Assembly: GCA_948505485.1 (NCBI GenBank)
Contig: CAOPQH010000057.1
Location: 1-9,432, forward strand
DNA length: 9,432 bases
Origin: an uncultured Clostridia bacterium
GTDB lineage: Bacteria > Bacillota > Clostridia > TANB77 > CAG-508
Direction: 5' to 3'
Shown here: in pieces, positions 6,175 to 9,432 of the stretch
How positions within the stretch are numbered: the first letter of the stretch is position 1
Layout of the letters: each line of letters starts with the position of its first letter
Translations under genes and position numbers: made by a program
Notes under the pieces: generated by a model
What the model was told of the DNA's origin: nothing
The model's database searches: none
What the model saw: the letters and a program-made list of their open reading frames with translations, nothing else

Positions 6175-6480
6175 ATGAATAAAAGTGAATGTAAAAGTTA
6201 TATAAAAAAGTCAATTAAAAATATATTACAAAATAATAGAACAATTACTTTAAAAAATTTAGAAATAGAAATGAATAGAGTTATGAAAGACAAATATAAA
6301 GAATATATTGCTTATGCAAAAATTTCATTACATACTTTACGAAATAGTGCAAATGATATTTTACCTAAAGATGTAGCTGATGAATTAGATTCAATTTGTA
6401 AATTATATAATAAAGTAGAAATAATTGAAAAAGCTAAAGAAATAACTAAAAGAGAAGAAAAAGGTGATGATTTTAAATGA
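6175..6480 (+). CDS. Hypothetical helical protein of the mobile module
   Basis: I do not recognise the family. The 101-residue product starts at ATG 6175, 7 bases after GAGGAG. An in-frame TTG at 6160 lies ahead of that ribosome binding site and is rejected. It is soluble and Lys/Glu-rich and appears all-helical, with KSYIKKSIKNIL near the start and ILPKDVADELDSICKLYNKV near 60-80, and no cysteine pair or membrane helix. Its last codons overlap the next gene by ATGA, and both lie directly upstream of the recombinase. A role in excision or directionality control would fit the position but is not shown by the sequence. Confidence 0.65.
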   Translation: MNKSECKSYIKKSIKNILQNNRTITLKNLEIEMNRVMKDKYKEYIAYAKISLHTLRNSANDILPKDVADELDSICKLYNKVEIIEKAKEITKREEKGDDFK

Positions 6481-6665
6481 AAAACAAACCAATAATTATT
6501 CAAAATAATGTAGGAAAGATTAAATTAAATAATAGGTTATTAAGAGGTAGTTTAGAATTATTAGCTCTTAATTTATTAAATGAAAAGCAGTTATTAAAAA
6601 AAGAAGAATACGAACAAGCAAAATTCGAAATAAAAGATTATTATAGAATAAAAAATTTGGGTTAG
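6477..6665 (+). CDS. Small SHOCT-like protein
   Basis: The 62-residue product has a C-terminal half that follows the SHOCT pattern: LELLALNLLNEKQLLKKEEY followed by EQAKFEIKDYY. This short helical hairpin is common in small proteins of Firmicute integrative elements next to the recombinase. The N-terminal 25 residues (IIIQNNVGKIKLNNRLLRGS) are not recognised. The start overlaps the previous stop (ATGA), and AAAGGTGAT lies 8 bases upstream, so the two genes are coupled. The gene sits 59 bases ahead of the recombinase, where a recombination accessory factor would be expected, but that role is inferred from position only. Confidence 0.65.
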   Translation: MKNKPIIIQNNVGKIKLNNRLLRGSLELLALNLLNEKQLLKKEEYEQAKFEIKDYYRIKNLG

Positions 6666-6685
6666 AATTTAAATATATTCTATTG

Positions 6686-6691
6686 TATAAT
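6686..6691 (+). promoter_or_regulatory. Candidate -10 box of the recombinase gene
   Basis: TATAAT in the 59-base gap lies 33 bases before the recombinase start. The -35 position holds only TAGAAT, so a separate recombinase promoter is possible but weak. Confidence 0.35.
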
Positions 6692-6724
6692 ATATATAGT
6701 GATTATATTTAGGAAGGAGGAATA

Positions 6725-8545
6725 ATGCCTGTAAAAATAATAAAAAAGCTAGATGGTAGAATTAATAGGATAACAGGAACGAAAATAGAACATAGATTAA
6801 GGGTAACAGCTTATTGTAGAGTGAGTACAGATGGAAAAGAACAATTACATAGTTATCAATCACAGTTAGCATATTATAAGGAGAAAATCACTTCAAATTC
6901 AGAGTGGGAGTTTATTGAAATTTATGCGGATGAGGCAATATCTGGAACACAAGATTACAAGAGAAATGAGTTTATGAGAATGATACAAGATGCTTTAGCT
7001 GAAAAATTTGATATGATAATGACAAAGTCTATTTCAAGGTTTGCTAGAAATACAGTAGATACATTAAAATATGTTAGATTATTAAAAGAACATAATATTG
7101 CAGTATTTTTTGAAAAAGAAAATATTAACACATTAGAAATGTCTGGAGAACTATTATTAACAATATTAAGTTCAATAGCACAACAAGATAGTGAAACAAT
7201 TTCTTCAAATGTTAAATTAGGAATAAAAATGAAAAGAGAAAGAGGAAAAATAACTGGTTTCAATAATTGTTTAGGATATAGATATAACAGTAAAGATAAA
7301 GAAATGATAATTATAGAAGATGAGGCAGAAATAGTTAGAATTATTTTTAAAAAATACTGTGAGGGGTATGGTGCATCAACAATAGCAAGAGAATTAACAA
7401 AATTAGGATACGAGACTCCAAAAGGAAACCAAAAATGGAGTGAATCAACAATTAGAGGAATTATAAGAAATGAAAAATACAAAGGCGATGTTCTAATGGG
7501 TAAGACATTTACACTTGACCCTATTAGTCATAAAAGATTAATAAATATGGGGGAAGAGGACAAATATTATATTGAAAATAATCATGAGCCTATTATAGAT
7601 GAAGGAACATTTGAAATAGCTAATGATATTTTGAATAAAAGAAGAGGAGCAAGAGAAACTGGAAGAAGAAAAGGAAATTACAGTAGGAGATATACCTTTA
7701 GTAGCAAGTTAGTATGTGGCTTTTGTGGGGAAGTATTAAGTAGAAGATCCTTATATACTGGTAAACAAATTTATAAAGAGGCTTGGTTATGTATGAAATC
7801 AGCAAAGTTTGGAAAGCATCATTGCCCAAAAAGTAAAATTATAAGAGAAGAAGTTATAGAAAATTGTTTTGTAGATGCTTATAAACTATTATGTGTAAAT
7901 AATAAATTTGTTGTTGAAACTTTTTTAAATAGAATGCAAAATGTACTACGAGATAATACAGCAGTAAAGCAATATGAAAAAATAAGTAATAAAATAAAAA
8001 ATACACAAGAAAAGATATCTAAACTTTTGGACTTAGTAATAGAAGGAAAAATTGATAATTATAGTTACAATCTGAAAAAAGAAAATTTAGAAGAAAAGGT
8101 TTATAAATTAAAAGAACAACAAGAACAATATAAATTATTAATGGAAGATGAAGAAAGCATAGAAAATGGACTAAAGAAATTTAGAACTGTATTTGATAAT
8201 AACGAACTGATAGAGAAATTTGACAAAGAAGTATTTGATGCATTAGTAGAGTATGTTATAATAGGTGGAAAAGATGAAAAAGGAATTGATGATCCATATA
8301 TTATTAGATTTATTTGTAAAACTGATTTAAGGTCAAAAAGTAGTGAAGAAATGAAAGAAATAGAAAAAAGTAAAGCAGTTTTAAGAACAATGATAAATGA
8401 AGAAAATCCTGTAATATTAGAATTTATGAGTAATCAATCTTTTATAAGATTTGATAAAGATGAACTAGGAAGATTAAAAAAACAGATAGTAAATCAAGTA
8501 AAAGTAAAAGTAGAATTCAATGTCGATACAGTAGAAAAAGACTAA
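6725..8545 (+). CDS. Large serine recombinase (integrase/excisionase of the element)
   Basis: This 606-residue enzyme cuts and rejoins DNA at attachment sites through a Ser-DNA intermediate. The N-terminal resolvase domain (about 25-170) has AYCRVSTDGKEQLHSYQSQ with catalytic Ser34, YADEAISGT, TKSISRFARNTVDTLKYVR with the catalytic arginines, and EKENINT. The Recombinase domain follows (about 180-290: GYGASTIARELTKLGYETP, WSESTIRGIIRNEKYKGDV). A zinc ribbon has Cys331, Cys334, Cys356 and Cys367, then comes a coiled coil (about 415-480). The tail, about 520-606, is longer than usual for this type. ATG follows AAGGAGG. Attachment sites normally lie close to such a gene. The enzyme looks intact. 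Confidence 0.95.
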   Translation: MPVKIIKKLDGRINRITGTKIEHRLRVTAYCRVSTDGKEQLHSYQSQLAYYKEKITSNSEWEFIEIYADEAISGTQDYKRNEFMRMIQDALAEKFDMIMTKSISRFARNTVDTLKYVRLLKEHNIAVFFEKENINTLEMSGELLLTILSSIAQQDSETISSNVKLGIKMKRERGKITGFNNCLGYRYNSKDKEMIIIEDEAEIVRIIFKKYCEGYGASTIARELTKLGYETPKGNQKWSESTIRGIIRNEKYKGDVLMGKTFTLDPISHKRLINMGEEDKYYIENNHEPIIDEGTFEIANDILNKRRGARETGRRKGNYSRRYTFSSKLVCGFCGEVLSRRSLYTGKQIYKEAWLCMKSAKFGKHHCPKSKIIREEVIENCFVDAYKLLCVNNKFVVETFLNRMQNVLRDNTAVKQYEKISNKIKNTQEKISKLLDLVIEGKIDNYSYNLKKENLEEKVYKLKEQQEQYKLLMEDEESIENGLKKFRTVFDNNELIEKFDKEVFDALVEYVIIGGKDEKGIDDPYIIRFICKTDLRSKSSEEMKEIEKSKAVLRTMINEENPVILEFMSNQSFIRFDKDELGRLKKQIVNQVKVKVEFNVDTVEKD

Positions 8546-8564
8546 AGCCAAGTTAAAAATTTAA

Positions 8565-8587
8565 AGTAATTGTGATATAAATTAAGT
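8565..8587 (+). repeat. Imperfect direct repeat of 5008-5030
   Basis: A 23-base stretch 20 bases after the recombinase stop matches 5008-5030 at 20 of 23 positions and shares ATTGTGAT and AAATTAAGT. The copies would bracket a 3.6-kb unit running from the leader RNA to the recombinase. In DNA this AT-rich such a match may be chance, so an attachment-site role is speculative. Confidence 0.25.
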
Positions 8588-8651
8588 ACATATCAACTGT
8601 CTTCATACAATATTGGTAGTATATGGAAAGTAGATAAAATAACAATAAAAA

Positions 8652-8713
8652 ATCTAGTATAAAAATCATTACTTTACAACCGTCAAACAACTAGATACAA
8701 ACTACTTTACAAC
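8652..8713. repeat. Cluster of short repeats downstream of the recombinase
   Basis: TACTTTACAAC occurs twice as an exact 11-base direct repeat (8670-8680 and 8703-8713). The first copy lies within an inverted pair ATCTAGT/ACTAGAT (8652-8658, 8690-8696). The rest of 8546-8718 shows no gene. The position just outside the recombinase is where an attachment site or recombinase-binding arms are expected, but no core dinucleotide can be assigned. Confidence 0.35.
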
Positions 8714-8718
8714 TTTTC

Positions 8719-8901
8719 GTGTGTGAGCCATGTGGAATGTTGCTCGGTGCTATATCTAAAGAATTAGATAAGATAGTTGAGTTTACTGCTTTTGAAGATT
8801 TTATTAGTTTTGAGAGAAATGGTAAAAATAAGGTTAAAAGAGTAGAAAATCATAAAATTAAGGTAACGATACAAGTTGATATGGTGTGCGGAGTAGTATA
8901 A
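8719..8901 (+). pseudogene. Fragment resembling a serine recombinase C-terminal tail
   Basis: This is a 60-codon ORF with no convincing ribosome binding site. It opens at GTG with CEPCG and ends IKVTIQVDMVCGVV. Its second half lines up by eye with the last 45 residues or so of the recombinase just upstream. Both have EF, five residues, then FI-x-F, and a final stretch where RVENHKIKVTIQVD matches QIVNQVKVKVEFNVD at 6 of 14 positions. After the TAA the same frame continues FNVDNVNDLSTKK to a TGA at 8941-8943. It is probably what is left of a related recombinase, or a tail module separated by insertion. A small free-standing gene is less likely. Confidence 0.4.
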
Positions 8902-8907
8902 TTTAAT

Positions 8908-8922
8908 GTTGACAATGTCAAC
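8908..8922. repeat. 15-bp near-perfect palindrome
   Basis: GTTGACA-A-TGTCAAC has perfect 7-bp arms around one central base. It lies between the tail-like fragment and the terminator. A protein-binding or recombination site is possible. Nothing more can be read. Confidence 0.45.
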
Positions 8923-8969
8923 GATTTGTCCACGAAAAAATGATAATGTTTGGAGATAAAACTTAAATT

Positions 8970-8999
8970 GGAAGTGTTTGGAAAAACACTTCCTTTTTT
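8970..8999 (+). terminator. Strong intrinsic terminator
   Basis: GGAAGTGTTT pairs perfectly with AAACACTTCC (10 bp) around a GGAA loop, followed directly by six Ts. It closes the mobile module and insulates the next gene. Confidence 0.9.
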
Positions 9000-9036
9000 C
9001 GCCTTTATATGATAGAATTAGATAAAATTTAAGCGA

Positions 9037-9054
9037 TATACTTATAAAAGTATA
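9037..9054. promoter_or_regulatory. Inverted repeat just upstream of the last gene
   Basis: TATACTT-ATAA-AAGTATA is a perfect 7-bp inverted repeat ending 14 bases before the ATG at 9069. It overlaps the expected promoter or 5' leader region and may be an operator or a small hairpin near the ribosome binding site. Confidence 0.35.
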
Positions 9055-9068
9055 AGATAGGGGCAAAT

Positions 9069-9432
9069 ATGCAAGTATATTTTACAGATGTTTTTTATAT
9101 AGATGAAAAGGTACTAGATGAATATGGTGCATATAATATTTCTTTAATAAATGATATGCCACTATTTGTAGATCCATTTTTATTATTTTATAGTACAAAA
9201 GAAGAATATAAGAAGTTACATGATGATATTATAAAATATATTATATTTTTAAAAAATAAGTCTATAATACCATTAAGTGCAACACAGTTAAAAGCATGGT
9301 ATATGTTTCCAGAACAAAAACAAAATTGGTTAGGATATAGTATGTCAGGAAATTCTGGAAGTGGTTTAGGAAAAGAATTTGCAGATAATTTAAAATATGT
9401 GCTGAAAGAGAAATTTAATGATTTTGGAGATG
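9069..9432 (+). CDS. Unrecognised protein, 5' part
   Basis: The first 121 codons of a gene run off the window end. ATG follows ATAGGGG, a modest ribosome binding site. The sequence is soluble with no signal peptide. Notable stretches are YFTDVFYIDEKVLDEYGAYN, DMPLFVDPFLLF, WYMFPEQKQNWLGYSMSGNS and GSGLGKEFADNLKYVL. I have an impression of similar hypothetical proteins from accessory regions of bacterial genomes but cannot name a family. The gene has its own upstream terminator and an inverted repeat, so it begins a new transcription unit right of the mobile module. Whether it belongs to the host, a defence locus or a further element cannot be told from the fragment. Confidence 0.75.
   Translation, partial: MQVYFTDVFYIDEKVLDEYGAYNISLINDMPLFVDPFLLFYSTKEEYKKLHDDIIKYIIFLKNKSIIPLSATQLKAWYMFPEQKQNWLGYSMSGNSGSGLGKEFADNLKYVLKEKFNDFGD

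Noticed and set aside
6955..7482. A 175-codon open frame on the minus strand
   Set aside because: It lies wholly inside the recombinase gene on the opposite strand. Its Ile/Leu/Ser-rich composition is what the complement of AT-rich coding DNA gives, and it has no ribosome binding site.
8764..9066. A 100-codon minus-strand frame
   Set aside because: It crosses the strong terminator and palindrome region, has low-complexity composition and has no convincing start context.

Overview
This is a very AT-rich window (by eye about three quarters A+T). It has strong Shine-Dalgarno sequences (AGGAGG type), mixed ATG/GTG/TTG starts and normal use of TGG for Trp with TGA as stop. Together with the protein families seen, this points to a low-GC Firmicute, most likely a member of the Clostridia. 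No rRNA, tRNA or CRISPR array was seen.

Left part (1-3730), chromosome-like: the 3' two thirds of an AlgI/DltB-type membrane-bound O-acyltransferase is followed at once by an AlgJ/AlgX/DHHW-type exported SGNH-like protein. This is the usual pair for acetylating an extracellular polysaccharide. Next comes an ECF-type sigma factor whose reading frame is broken by one base near 2412-2418. It overlaps a membrane-anchored protein with a short cytoplasmic N-terminus and a large outside part (PrcB_C-like, then DUF4362-like), probably the regulator or anti-sigma of that sigma factor.

Middle (3830-4845): a leftward two-gene operon encodes an orphan SpoVT_C/GAF-like sensor domain and a two-helix membrane peptide. 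It is divergent from a small XRE-type HTH gene. A GC-rich inverted repeat between the two start regions is a likely operator.

Mobile module (about 4900-8720): this resembles the regulation and recombination end of a Tn916-like element, but with a large serine recombinase in place of the tyrosine integrase. In order it holds a leader RNA with a tiny GTG-initiated peptide, an antiterminator and a terminator; an Orf7-like sigma-region-4 protein whose ribosome binding site can be folded away; an Orf8-like HTH_16 protein; a 365-base non-coding stretch full of hairpins and protein-like debris; two small genes, the second SHOCT-like; and a 606-residue large serine recombinase. No conjugation, relaxase or resistance gene is present. 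The simplest reading is that translation status controls read-through into the sigma/HTH genes, which in turn control the recombinase.

Right part (8546-9432): a non-coding stretch with short repeats is followed by a 60-codon ORF that resembles the recombinase's own C-terminal tail, a 15-bp palindrome, a strong intrinsic terminator and then the first 121 codons of an unrecognised gene that runs off the window.

The most interesting item is the attenuator upstream of the element's sigma-like gene. Its competing stems and tiny leader ORF can be read directly from the sequence.
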